The position numbers were made by a program, and so were the translations under genes. A stretch of DNA of 64,000 bases from Hirudinaria manillensis (lineage: Eukaryota; Annelida; Clitellata; Hirudinida; Hirudinidae): positions 9,811,001 through 9,875,000 of the forward strand of contig CM067530.1 in the NCBI GenBank assembly GCA_034509925.1, read 5' to 3'. Below, one piece after another: positions 1 to 10,127 of the stretch (the stretch's first letter is position 1; each line of letters starts with the position of its first letter). Under the pieces are notes generated by a model. The model was given only the letters and a program-made list of their open reading frames with translations. It did no database searches and was not told the DNA's origin.

Positions 1-135
1 AAAAAGAAAAACTATTTATATGGCGTCGCAGATGAATACTTATGGCTTTATAGCAAACATGTCTTTAACATTGTTAAAAATGTTAATGCCGTTAGTGGAT
101 AAAACGTTATCATATTTTGTTTTTTTTTTTTCCAG

Positions 136-235
136 AATTATTGGTACTTTGATGAACATGAAAGAATTTTCTGAAGCTTTCAGCTGCAACAGTAATACAT
201 ATATGAATCCACCAAAGAAATGTGTCGTTTGGTAA
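136..235 (+). CDS. NEPL-A: last exon of a neprilysin-like M13 peptidase (5' part outside window)
   Basis: Only the terminal coding exon is in the window. It follows a polypyrimidine tract and AG acceptor and ends in TAA. It encodes the conserved M13 tail: an I-G-T-L-M-N motif, F-S-E-A-F, M-N-P-P and a final C-V-V-W. A C-terminal C-x-[IV]-W is the hallmark of neprilysin and endothelin-converting enzymes, where the Cys forms a disulfide. The exon is 100 nt and enters in phase 2, as in NEPL-B. Intron and 3' flank (1-135 and 236-460) closely resemble the end of NEPL-B, so A belongs to the B/D class. An AATAAA lies near 303. Whether the rest of the gene is intact cannot be seen. Confidence 0.85.
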
Positions 236-464
236 ATTGCGATCCAATAATTGAGACCAAAAACATTATGATGTCTCTTGATTTTGAGTTCAATTGCACC
301 AAAATAAAAATTGTTCAAACTATGAAAGTGCAATTTTGTTAGTAATAATAGTTTTGGTGATATTTTTAATATGTAATTAAATCAATTTAAAATTTGTATA
401 AACGACTTCAAACCGAAATTGTTCTTTCAAAGTTTTGGATTGAGGTCAAAGCAATTCAATATAA

Positions 465-764
465 TGTAATAACCCGGGGTCCTCAAACTAATTATAGAAG
501 GTCAGGTTTATTGAAAGTTGTCAGATGGCTTGGAAGATGCACAATGCTCAAATGATTAAGTCTTGAAATCTGCTGTTTCTCTAACTCTCGCTCTGCTTTC
601 CGAGATAAATCCATTTGTCGATGTTCATAACCAAAAGAGTCTGAATAGTACCAATTAAATAATTATAAAATTATATTGCCATTAAATTTACTTAATTACT
701 AAATTAATTAATCGGCAATATAATTTTAATTATTCTTCAATTTACTGGATCTAGGGATCCAACA
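465..764 (-). mobile_element. Solo LTR of the SAP-ORF retroelement family
   Basis: This 300-bp stretch is the reverse complement of the LTRs at 1533-1827 and 3317-3610. It is bounded by the same terminal TG/CA and flanked by 4-bp target duplications ATAA (461-464 and 765-768). No internal region is present, as expected after recombination between two LTRs. The matching flank downstream of NEPL-B (near 9580-9605) has the same sequence without the LTR, so it shows the empty site. Confidence 0.9.
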
Positions 765-967
765 ATAATATAAGTATATAAGTAGGAATTTTATGAGTTA
801 AAATTACGTGAGGATTTGACGAGAATCCAGTGTCGAATAGCAATCCAGACTGGATTCAAGCGCATAATCCCTCCAGGATTTTTATGATACTCAATTCGCT
901 CCTCAACAAAACAAAAATAGATTTCATCTTATTTTCATAAAACATGAACGGTTGTGGGTATTGAAAC

Positions 968-1115
968 ATTAAAAAAACTTCTATTATATTCTTAAACTGG
1001 ACAGTAATTTCAATAAATTTTAAAATTATTTATTAAAATGCACCAATGCATCAAAATCCTAAAAATAAATCATTTAGAATGTAAATACCACAGAGCAAAC
1101 AATTGGCTTTCGATA
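968..1115 (+). pseudogene. Fossil of a C-type NEPL: end of intron 11 plus part of exon 12
   Basis: This stretch aligns by eye with 14225-14360 of NEPL-C: the same intron text followed by the start of exon 12 (the part encoding [10 protein letters not shown]). The acceptor and reading frame are damaged, and no neighbouring exons remain. To its left the sequence matches the 3' flank of B/D-class genes. To its right (from about 1115) it matches the spacer between NEPL-C and NEPL-D (17404 onward). It is therefore the remnant of a C-type gene that once stood between A and B and was nearly all deleted. Confidence 0.75.
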
Positions 1116-1469
1116 ATGAAATAAATATAAACTTTTTAATTCCTCATTCATAATTGGGTCAATTCGCTGACACCGCATCAAAGAACAACTGTGGATGAAT
1201 TTCCCAAAGCGTATTTCTACATTTATTTATTCTGAACAATCAGAAACCTTTGTTTAAGATGTTTAACCAAACAAATTGAATTCGGAGAAGTTTTTTGAGA
1301 AAATATTAAAAACGACAAATTGATTTGTATAATTGAACAACTGTCTCTTTTTGTTTTCAATCTTAATGTGTAAATAATTTGTCGTGCTTCGTATCTGAAT
1401 TTGTTTTGCAAAAAAGCTATAAATTCTTCTGTACATGAGCATTTGACGTTTTGGAAATATTCGTGAACC

Positions 1470-4400
1470 ATGAAACTAAGGTACAGTGCTGTATTGTTGC
1501 TAAATTACTATTAGTATTATTAGTATTAATATTGTTGGATCCCTAGATCCAATAAATTGAAGAATAGTTAAAATTATATTGCCGATTAATTAATTTAATA
1601 ATTAATTAAATTTAGTGGCAATATAATTTGAGAATTAATTAATTGGTGCTATTCAGACTCTTTGGTTATGTACCTTGACAAATGGATTTATCTCGGAAAG
1701 TAGAGCGAGAGTAAGAGAAACAGCAGATTTCAAGACTTAATTAAGCATTGTACATCTTCCAAAGCATCTGACAACTTTCAATAAACCTGACCTTCTATAA
1801 TTAGTTTGAGGACCCCGGGTTATTACATTGGTGTCAGGAGTTGGATTTAGAGTTAAAGGGTGTCCGAAAGTAACTAAGGTAGAAGCTTGTTTAGTTGAAA
1901 AGTGAAGGATGCCGAAGTACTTGGATGAATTGTACGTGCCTCGATTGAGACAAGAATTGAGAGAGCGTGGCCTGGATTGGAAAGGCACGAAAGCTGAGAT
2001 ACGAGAGCGACTTGGGGCATGGCTGACAGAGAATGGCCATGACCCAGAGGAATACGAATTTGAGGATCCATCCCATAAAAAAATGGATGAATTTCTTGAT
2101 TTTATGAAAAAGTCCGTAGATGAGTTGAGTAGGAGTATTAGGGGCGATTTGAAAAACACAGCGATTCCATGTCAGGATGTCTCGCTGTTTTCGGGTGAAA
2201 ACTCTACCGAGAAGAGTCCTGTTGGTTCTTTTGAATTCGAGTCCGAATATAGTAAGTTTCGGAGAAAGTTTGTAGAGAACTCTAGGAGGACTATTAGGGG
2301 CGATTTGGAAAACACAGCGATTCCATGTCAGGATGTCTCGCTGGTTTCGGGTGAAAACTCTACCGAGAAGAGTCCTGTTGGTTCTTTTGAATTCGAGTCC
2401 GAATATAGTAAGTTTCGGAGAAAGTTTGTAGAGAACTCTAGGAGGATTATTAGGGGCGATTTGGAAAACACAGCGGTTCCATGTCAGGATGTCTCGTTGG
2501 CTTCGGGTGAAGACTCTGCCGAGAAGAGTCCTGTTGGTTCTTTTGAGGAGAGCAAAGTGGTGCTTCCATCTTGCGAAGAACGAGGAGAGGAACTCTGCAA
2601 AAAGGTTACCAACGAAGAACAAATCATGTCCGTTGTTCCAGGTACCGTTTCTGGCAGCATTGGGATGGAGTCATTAGAAGGCACATCCAACCATAGTGCG
2701 TGCGTGTCTCCAGAAATTCTGTGCTTGATGGCAGACTTAGAGAACTCGACGTTGGAGCCCATAGAGTTACCAGATCAGGCCGAGTCGTCAGCAGGGCCCA
2801 GAGAGCTCACGGAGGTTTTAGTGGAGCAAGTGGGACTTTCGGAGAAGCCTGTGGGATTGCCGGTGGATCATGTGGAGTTGTTGGTGCAGCCCGATGAGTC
2901 ACGTGGAGTTGCCGGTGGAGCGCACGGATTTGATGGTGGAACGAGTAGAGTCTACAGAACAGCCCATGGATTTACCAGCGGATGTTTCGGCTCCATTGGA
3001 AATAACAGAAGGGAGTGCTCGGGATTTCAGGAGAGTGCCTAGCATGGAAAGTGAAGCAGGTGATCCTGAGGAGAGTCTGAGATCTGGCGACATCGTGGAG
3101 CAGGAGAGTGTGCATAGAAATGGCGATGTTCCGCGGCTGAAACTTGCGGGACGCAGAAGTAAAAGGGAGGAGACAGAAATCCCAGAAGATGACAAAGCAA
3201 ATGGATCTGGGATTTGCAGCCATGAGATTGTTGGAAGATCGGATCCTATTCCTAGAGTAAAAATGAAAATGGGAATAGATGTCTGTTCGGGACGAACAGA
3301 TTTAAGGAGGGGGCAGTGTTGGATCCCTAGATCCAATAAATTGAAGAATAATTAAAATTATATTGCCGATTAATTAATTTAATAATTAATTAAATTTAGT
3401 GGCAATATAATTTGAGAATTAATTGGTGCTATTCAGACTCTTTGGTTATGTACCTTGACAAATGGATTTATCTCGGAAAGTAGAGCGAGAATTAGAGAAC
3501 AGCAGATTTCAAGACTTAATCAATTAAGCATTGTACATCTTCCAAAGCATCTGACAACTTTCAATAAACCTGACCTTCTATAATTAGTTTGAGGACCCCG
3601 GGTTATTACAATATTATTATTATTATTAATTTTATTACAGTTACCAGTTGAATACTTTTTAATTATTAAAGTAATTGTGATGCATTTTGTCCGCTTTTTG
3701 TTTGATTAATTCATTTTAAAGTCTTTTAAGATTATAGACCACCCAATCTATCTTTTCTTTTGATATTGATTTATCAATAATTACTATTCGTAAAAGTTTT
3801 TATTCAAGAAACATAAAACGTCGCATCGCTAGATTTTAATGATAAATTCTGAAATAAGATTTTAAAAAAATATTTTTCAGTTTCTGGTTTTTAGCTTTGA
3901 TTGTTCAGTCTCTTTTCATTGATCCGGCAATTCCTGGGGTCACTGAAGGTATGATTAATGTTAAATCCTCTTCGTTTATTACTTTGATTTTAAAATAAGT
4001 AGGCATTTAATTTAGATTTTAGAAAATCAAAACGAAAATTTCAATTGATTCTATTAAGGCATTTGCAAATTTAAATAATAATTCAATTATTTATAATTTA
4101 CATCTCATACTAGGAGACAAATCTGGAGAAGCCTGTCAATCCACAGAATGCCAATTAGCAGGTACTCTCGTGGCAAATATTATAAGACTTAAATATAAAT
4201 TTTCTGGAAAAATGCTACTTGAGCTATTGCATTTAATATAAAACCTCGTTTTAATTTTTTTCATATTTTTAAAATAAACAATCTTAATGATTAATAATTA
4301 TTTGTAAATTCATATAGCCCATGATCTGAAAAGCTGTATGGACGAATCAGTCGATCCCTGCCAAGATTTTTATAAATTCACTTGTGGAAAATTCCTGGAA

Positions 4401-7400
4401 GACACTGTCATACCTGAAGATAAATCACGATACGGAGTTTTCCAGAAAATTGATGACGACCTTAATGTAAACTTGAAAGGTAACACATATATCCGAACTA
4501 ATTAATTAATAAATTAAATTAATAACTTGTCTTACGGACTGGCCATCTTTGTTGACAGTTTGCAGCAAGTCTTCTTATAAAAAAACATGTAACAAAGTCT
4601 TTGAAATATAATTACCGTACCAAAATTATTTGTTACTATAAGATGTGTTTTATCTTTGTTTATATTTTCATGATTTAATCACAACACATGATGGCATGGA
4701 AGAAAAAACACGCTTAACACGACAACTCGACGAATCCTACACCAAAATACTCCTACCCCTAGCCGGAATAAAACAATATCTTAACAAAACGTAACCCGAT
4801 AATTAGGGACTGACAATCCATTGCGATAAAATTGTGCAACTTGTGCTAAACATCTAAATGTAACGGTAATAGTCATTATAGATCACTTCTGCCAATTAGA
4901 GCAAAATATTCATATGGTAGTTTCGAGTGATTCTATCTTGTTTCTTATTACCATTTCTATATTACTTACATATAATATCTAATTATCATGATTTATATTT
5001 TCTCGGTACTTTCAAAGCCCTTCTACACGGAGACATGCCATGTACGGATTGTCCCGAGTTTGAAAAATATTTGAAGGATTATTACAAATCCTGCTTGGAT
5101 ACAGGTATTAATATGTTAATGAAATTAAAAATGGAATCACCGCTTTGATCTACGAAATTGTAGATTCAATTGAAAAGAATGGTATTCAGGCCATGCAGGA
5201 TTTTTTGGAAAAGCTTGGAGGATGGCCATTATTGGATAAATCAAAGGTTTACAACAAAGACGAGTTGTCAAATATTATCGCGAGTTTGTTGAAGTATAAT
5301 ATGATGGGTCTCTTCAAAATCATGGTAGACAATGATGAAAAAAATTCCAGTGTCCATATAACTCTTGTAAGCTGTTTATTTCGTTGTAATAACTAAAATT
5401 AATAACTAATTAATGTTGTTTACATAATAAGTCTTATTAAAATGTTATTGTGTTTAATATCACGAATTTCTTTTGGTAAAACTGTAGTATCTTAATTTAA
5501 TTGCTATATAATTAAGGACTACTTTGGGAATCGGAGTTAATAAGCCGTTTTATTACCAAGAATTTGCCATTGCACTAGCCTCAAAAGGATTCTGAACATT
5601 ATAGGATTAAACTTAAGTAATAATAAATTCTTACGATATTATTACATTATCCACAATAATAACTTTATGGTTTGATAAGTATAGATAATCGCTTTACCAT
5701 CTTCATATTATCTCAGATGTATCAAAGCGATGTAACATTTCCACAAGAATATTATATTGGTGATGAACAGAAAGAAAAGATTGATGCTTACAAGAAGTTC
5801 ATAATCAGCACTGGCAAACATCTTTTCCAAGAGTCAACCGATGAAAAGTTGCAGGAGGGAATGAACGATATCTTTAACTTTGAAGCGGAGTTATCCAAGG
5901 TTCGACAAATCCATTACTATTATTATTATTAATATTAATATTATTAATTGTTTAATTAATCATTTTAAAGTTGATTTTTGTCACAGATTCTCATTCCTCC
6001 GAATGAATTTAGACATGAGCACCAAGATAAAATTAATTTGAAAGAGCTGGCGTCCAAATTTACTAAGGCAAGTAATTTCAATGTAACTGAAATATATTAA
6101 TCGTCTGCTAGTTATATTAGATATAATACCTCTATTAGCGACGTTATTTATTTTAGCTTTTAAAATTCTTTCTTTGTTAATATTTTGAAATTAAAGCAGC
6201 TGAAATCAAATACAAGTTATATCAAATTAATATATAAATTATGTTTGAACCTAATTAATTATTTAATAATTTGAATTTGAAACAAAATAAAGATTGTTAT
6301 TGCTATATATTAAATTTATTAATAATGAATTTTGGTAGATAAATATGGATCACATTGTTAAAAAGGTATATGAAGCTTTAGGCGTTAAAATTAACGAGGA
6401 TGAACAGATTGCACTATATGGAAAATCATACTTTGATAAATTGGAAGTTCTTTTGAAAAGTACCTCTGAAAGGTTTATATTTTTTATACTCTTTTATTAA
6501 AGTTACTCGTACGTCGCTTTGTTTCTGGTGAAACGTGGTCTCCTTGTCCACCCGCGGGTGAATTTATATCTATCTAGTTGACTTCCTGAGGAGCTGCGCG
6601 TTCACTTAGCTTACGGTTTGTCGCTTTGCTGGTCTGTTGTTGGACTATGCAGTAAAACGCACGAACGTCCAAGTTTTAAGTTAAACGTAAAAACAATTAC
6701 TCTTTCGAAACTTTATTTTAATAACTTTATTTATTTTAATTTAATTTTTAAAAATTAATTTTAGTAATGTCATTATTCTAAATACTAGGCTTACTTACTA
6801 GGTAAATACTAGGTAAAATACTAGGTTTGAAAATATCAAATACAAAAAGTAGGAAACAAAAAATAATTTTTGTAAAAAAATAAAATAAAACGCTGTATTT
6901 TCCAATTTTTTTAGATTACTTTTTAACAAATAAATTATGTTAAATTAAGTAGTTAAATGACACTAATTAAATCAGGACCGTTGTCAATTACCTAATTTGG
7001 AAATTAATTGATGGACTAACAATTACGATGCCAGAGATTTTTCAGAGTGACGCAACGGAATTCAACAAGGTTATGGAGATTATGACAAAAATTTAATTAT
7101 TTTTTTCTTAAATTTCGAATCAATAACTTAGGTGGTATATGGCACCACAGAAATGTCACCTAGATGGAAAAGGTGCATTTATAATATTGAATCAGAAATG
7201 AACAAACCTTTAGGTTTGCTGTATGTAAAAAAGTATTTTGACAAGAAAGCTAAAGATAAGGTTTTCATTTTATTATTTCAAATATTTTCAAGAAATATTT
7301 TTCCGAGATTAAAAGAATTGCCAAAACGAATCACTCTAATACATCTGATGCACGTTTAGATCATGGGATTAATAAAAGAACTAAAAGAAAGTTTCAAAAT

Positions 7401-9359
7401 TATGATTAATGAAGTTCCCTGGATGCAAGAGGACACAAAGACCAAAGCTCTAGAGAAGGTCATAACTCACAATATCTTATAAGTCACGCCTATAATTTTA
7501 ATCAATTCTATTGTATTAAGTAAGTAAGTAAGTTTATTGACAATGCTAAATATTATAAAACAGTTGTCCAAAATAAGAGATCGCGTAGCCTACCCTGATT
7601 ATTATGACAAAGAAGAAAATCCATTCGATGACCTGTTTGATACGGTAGTACTCCTCTTTGTTTATCTCCATAGTATTTTAAAGTTAATTATTAAAGTTAA
7701 TTATAAAGTGAGGATCATGAAATACCAGAAATTATTTCTAATTTTAATGAAACAGTATAATCCAAACAACGGAAATTTTCTGGATAAACGACTCGAGTTT
7801 AGAGCATTATATAAGAAAGATGAGTTTAAAAAACTGAGAAAACCAAATGATCCAAATAAGTTAGTTTCTTACATTCTATGAATCTAGAATTACTTTATAA
7901 TTACTTTATGCTAAATTTTTAATTTTTTTTTGGCTAAAAATGTTCCATCATGTTATTTACAGACCTGATATGGAAGTCGCAGTGATCAACGCATTTTACA
8001 TAGAATCACAAAATGCGATAGGTACCTTATTGCATCTGATAATTAGTAAATAATATAATAATAAACTTGTTTTGCAATAATTACGTTGATCCAAATTTAG
8101 AATTTCCTGCTGGAATATTGCAATGGCCTTTCTTTAAGGAGTCTCTACCAATGTCAGCTAAGGGAATTTTACATACAAACCCCTTAAAACAATTTCCTTA
8201 ATTTTTGTTATCAGGTATTTGAATTTTGGGGGAATAGGTGGCTTCATTGGTCATGAAATTACCCATGCATTTGACGACCGAGGTTAAGATACGTTGCAGT
8301 CATTAATATTGACCAATTATGATAAATATGAGCCTAAAATAGATTATTAGATTTACTGTTAATTCTTTAAGTAAATCCATGTTTTCTCTTTCAATTAATG
8401 TCTGAATAGTTATGAATTAGTACGTTTTAAATATTTATTTTTTATAAAAATAATAAGGTAAGAAATTTGACGGAGACGGAAATTTGCTGAACTGGTGGAA
8501 TGATGAAGATGAAAAAGAATATAAAGATGCCAGTGAATGTTTTGTAGAGCAGTACAATAAATTTACCGTGGAGGGAATTAATAAAAATGTTGGTTGTAAT
8601 GTGAAAATCGTTGATTTTGATGAGCAATAATTATAATTTTTTCACCAGGTAAAAGGAGACCTAACTCTGGGTGAAAATATTGCTGACAATGGAGGTTTTA
8701 AATCGTCATTCAGGGTAAACCTTTTTTTTTAAAACTCATTTTTAATGCCAAGAGTTTCTAACTAAGAATGTTTGATGATTACAACAGGCTTACAAAAAAT
8801 GGGTGGAAAAAAATGGCAAGGAGCTGAAACTTGGTGATCTTCAATACACTCCTGAACAACTGTTTTTCATCAGCTTTGGAAGGGTTACTATATAGTTGTT
8901 CTAGTATTTTTTAACATCCTTATTAATGTAAAACGATTTTAAAAGCTTTTTTGCAGCAAAATGCGACCCAAAACTGAAGAAATGATCATTAACACAGGTT
9001 ATCACACCCCACCTCGATTTAGGTTAGGTGAATTTAAAATTGAATTTTTGTTTATTTAATTAGTAATATTCTGTTAGTACAGTTTTTTCGTGAATGATCG
9101 TTAGTTGCAGTTATATTAGAGCAAAAAGGGAAATCATATACATTGCGTTGCAGCCGAATACTTGTAGATATTTAGCAAATATGTCTTTAACATTGCTAAT
9201 AAAATGGTAATGTCGGTAGTAGATAGTAGATGAAACGTTATTATATTTTGCTTTTTCAGAGTTATTGGTACTTTGATGAATATGAATGAATTTGCTGAAA
9301 CTTTCAACTGCAACAGTGATAAATTTATGAATCCATCCACGAAATGTAAAGTTTGGTAA
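1470..9359 (+). CDS. NEPL-B: secreted neprilysin-like zinc metallopeptidase (M13), 22 exons, about 710 aa
   Basis: Exons: 1470-1480, 3881-3948, 4114-4161, 4318-4479, 5018-5104, 5164-5366, 5717-5899, 5987-6067, 6339-6472, 6976-7069, 7132-7260, 7360-7458, 7564-7644, 7756-7859, 7963-8021, 8101-8152, 8215-8282, 8458-8588, 8649-8714, 8788-8883, 8946-9022, 9260-9359. All phases agree and there is no internal stop. The 11-nt first exon supplies Met-Lys-Leu and joins a hydrophobic stretch ([11 protein letters not shown]), giving a signal peptide; no later membrane segment is seen, so secretion is inferred. Family landmarks are C-Q-D-F-Y-x-F-T-C-G (exon 4), NAFY (exon 15, substrate backbone binding), HEITHAFDD (exon 17, zinc ligands and catalytic Glu), ENIADNGG (exon 19, third ligand), H-T-P-P-R-F-R (exon 21) and terminal C-K-V-W. 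Intron 8 has a GC donor. Intron 1 hosts the LTR retroelement. Gene D is its close paralogue. Confidence 0.93.
1533..1827 (+). repeat. 5' LTR of SAP-ORF retroelement
   Basis: The 295-bp direct repeat starts TG and ends CA, and pairs with 3317-3610. It carries two inverted repeats: TTGGATC/GATCCAA (1535-1541 and 1546-1552) at its very start, and a 13-bp perfect pair (1571-1583 and 1617-1629). The copies differ at a few bases and by two 4-bp indels, so the insertion is not brand new. Confidence 0.93.
1828..1846 (+). other. Primer binding site, probably tRNA-Leu
   Basis: TGG starts one base after the LTR end and is followed by TGTCAGGAGTTGGATT. This is complementary to the 3' end expected of tRNA-Leu, whose 5' strand begins GTCAGGA. 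The match is from memory of tRNA-Leu acceptor stems, not from a search. Confidence 0.7.
1909..3042 (+). CDS. SAP-motif, repeat-containing ORF of the LTR element (frameshifted near its 3' end)
   Basis: The reading frame runs 377 codons from the ATG at 1909. Residues about 4-44 fit a SAP motif, a helix-turn-helix DNA-binding module: leucines spaced as in L-x-x-L-R-x-E-L-x-x-R-G-L, then K-G-T-K-A-E-I-x-E-R-L. Residues about 77-212 consist of two full and one partial copy of a 52-residue unit (156 bp period). The rest is Glu/Ser/Pro-rich and low in hydrophobic residues. Near 2889-2898 a one-base change in a C run shifts the frame. The same compositional style continues in the +1 frame (open to about 3355), so this copy is probably truncated. 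I know no function. A DNA- or chromatin-tethering structural protein is one guess. Confidence 0.8.
   Translation: MPKYLDELYVPRLRQELRERGLDWKGTKAEIRERLGAWLTENGHDPEEYEFEDPSHKKMDEFLDFMKKSVDELSRSIRGDLKNTAIPCQDVSLFSGENSTEKSPVGSFEFESEYSKFRRKFVENSRRTIRGDLENTAIPCQDVSLVSGENSTEKSPVGSFEFESEYSKFRRKFVENSRRIIRGDLENTAVPCQDVSLASGEDSAEKSPVGSFEESKVVLPSCEERGEELCKKVTNEEQIMSVVPGTVSGSIGMESLEGTSNHSACVSPEILCLMADLENSTLEPIELPDQAESSAGPRELTEVLVEQVGLSEKPVGLPVDHVELLVQPDESRGVAGGAHGFDGGTSRVYRTAHGFTSGCFGSIGNNRRECSGFQESA
2137..2545 (+). repeat. 156-bp tandem repeat inside the SAP-motif ORF
   Basis: Units begin at 2137, 2293 and 2449; the third is partial and ends near 2545. The period is exactly 156 bp, so the frame is kept and 52 residues repeat. 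Units are nearly identical at the nucleotide level, which points to recent unequal exchange or reverse-transcription slippage. Confidence 0.95.
3317..3610 (+). repeat. 3' LTR of SAP-ORF retroelement
   Basis: This direct repeat of 1533-1827 is 294 bp, TG...CA. It is preceded by a purine-rich tract and followed by the ATAT target duplication. It carries both inverted repeats seen in the 5' LTR. Confidence 0.93.
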
Positions 9360-9765
9360 ATTGCGATCCAATAATTGAGGCCAAAAACATTCTGATGTCT
9401 CTTGATTTTGAATTCTATTGCTCCCAAAATAAAAAATTGTTCAAACTGTGAAAGTGCAATTTTGTTAGTAATAATAGTATTGATGATTTTTTTAATATGA
9501 AATTAAAATAAATTTAAAATTTTTATAAACGACTTCAAACCGAAATTGGTCTTTCAAAGTTTTGGATTGAGGTCAAAGCAAGTCAATATAAGTTTATAAG
9601 TAGGAATTTTATGAGGAGAAATAACGTGCGGATTTGACGACAATCCAGCGTCGGATAGCAATCCAGACTGGATACAAGAGCATAATCCCGCCAGGATTTT
9701 TATGATACTCAATTTGCTCCTCAACAAAAAAAAACATGATCGGTTGTGGATAGTCAAACAATAAA

Positions 9766-10127
9766 TATGGAAATGCCATGCTATTGTGGAAACTCGAAGA
9801 TTCCCATAAATTCAACAAATATAATTTGCTTCGTCGACCTTTACAATTGATTCGTAGTCATGGAAACCAATGAAAGCATGAACTAATGAAACAAATATTC
9901 ATAATTAATATTATTATTAATATTTATTAATTTTATCAATACCAATATCATTATCGTCATAACTATTATCATTCCTGTGATTTTATATTGTTAAAATAAG
10001 TGCATTAAATGCATTTCAAATGACGATAATCAAGGAAATCGGCAAGAAATTTGTTAATGTTCTGTTGCATTATAAAGGTAAATGGTTGTTTGACCCTCGG
10101 ATAATATATCGCTGATTTCGGAACAAT
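9766..10127 (+). pseudogene. Fossil of an F/G-type NEPL: exons 17 and 18 only
   Basis: Positions 9766-9893 align with exon 17 of NEPL-F/G (the W-W-K-x-E-D-S-N-K-F region and the phrase encoding F-V-D-L-Y-N). Positions 10078-10127 align with exon 18 (V-N-G[10 protein letters not shown]). Between them is an ATT-rich stretch in the place where intron 17 of other copies has its microsatellite. In the exon 18 fossil the codon for the zinc-ligand Glu is TAA. The exon 17 donor has lost its GT. It is the remnant of another array member between B and C. Confidence 0.8.

Larger units (their letters stand above)
1533..3610 (+). mobile_element. Non-autonomous LTR retrotransposon inserted in intron 1 of NEPL-B
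   Basis: Two LTRs of about 295 bp flank an interior of about 1.5 kb. The element is bracketed by a 4-bp target duplication ATAT (1529-1532 and 3611-3614). One base after the 5' LTR is TGGTGTCAGGA (1829-1839), which fits a primer binding site for tRNA-Leu, whose acceptor stems begin GTCAGGA. A purine-rich tract (about 3304-3313) precedes the 3' LTR. The interior has no recognisable gag zinc knuckle, protease, reverse transcriptase or integrase, only the SAP-like ORF. It should need enzymes from another element. Class (Ty3-like or other) cannot be told from this copy. It is in the sense orientation of NEPL-B and should normally be removed with intron 1. Confidence 0.9.

Noticed and set aside
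1223-1471. 82-aa minus-strand ORF, with a 118-aa counterpart at 17501-17857
   Set aside because: Both copies lie in duplicated spacer and differ by indels, so the frame is not conserved. The real feature there is the 11-nt first exon on the plus strand.
1891-2622. 243-aa frame on the minus strand opposite the SAP-motif ORF
   Set aside because: Its 52-residue period comes from the 156-bp DNA repeat. It matches no family I know, and the plus-strand frame has the SAP-like motif and lies in the element's sense.
6490-6660. Somewhat GC-richer patch in NEPL-B intron 9, considered as a tRNA or small RNA
   Set aside because: I could not fit a cloverleaf or known hairpin; the D intron keeps only part of it, so it looks like an old insertion.
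8946-9022. Possible frameshift in exon 21 of NEPL-B and D, since the acceptor CAG nearest the homologous text gives stops
   Set aside because: An AAAG acceptor 12 bases upstream (exon start 8946 in B, 22579 in D) restores the expected length and residues in both genes.
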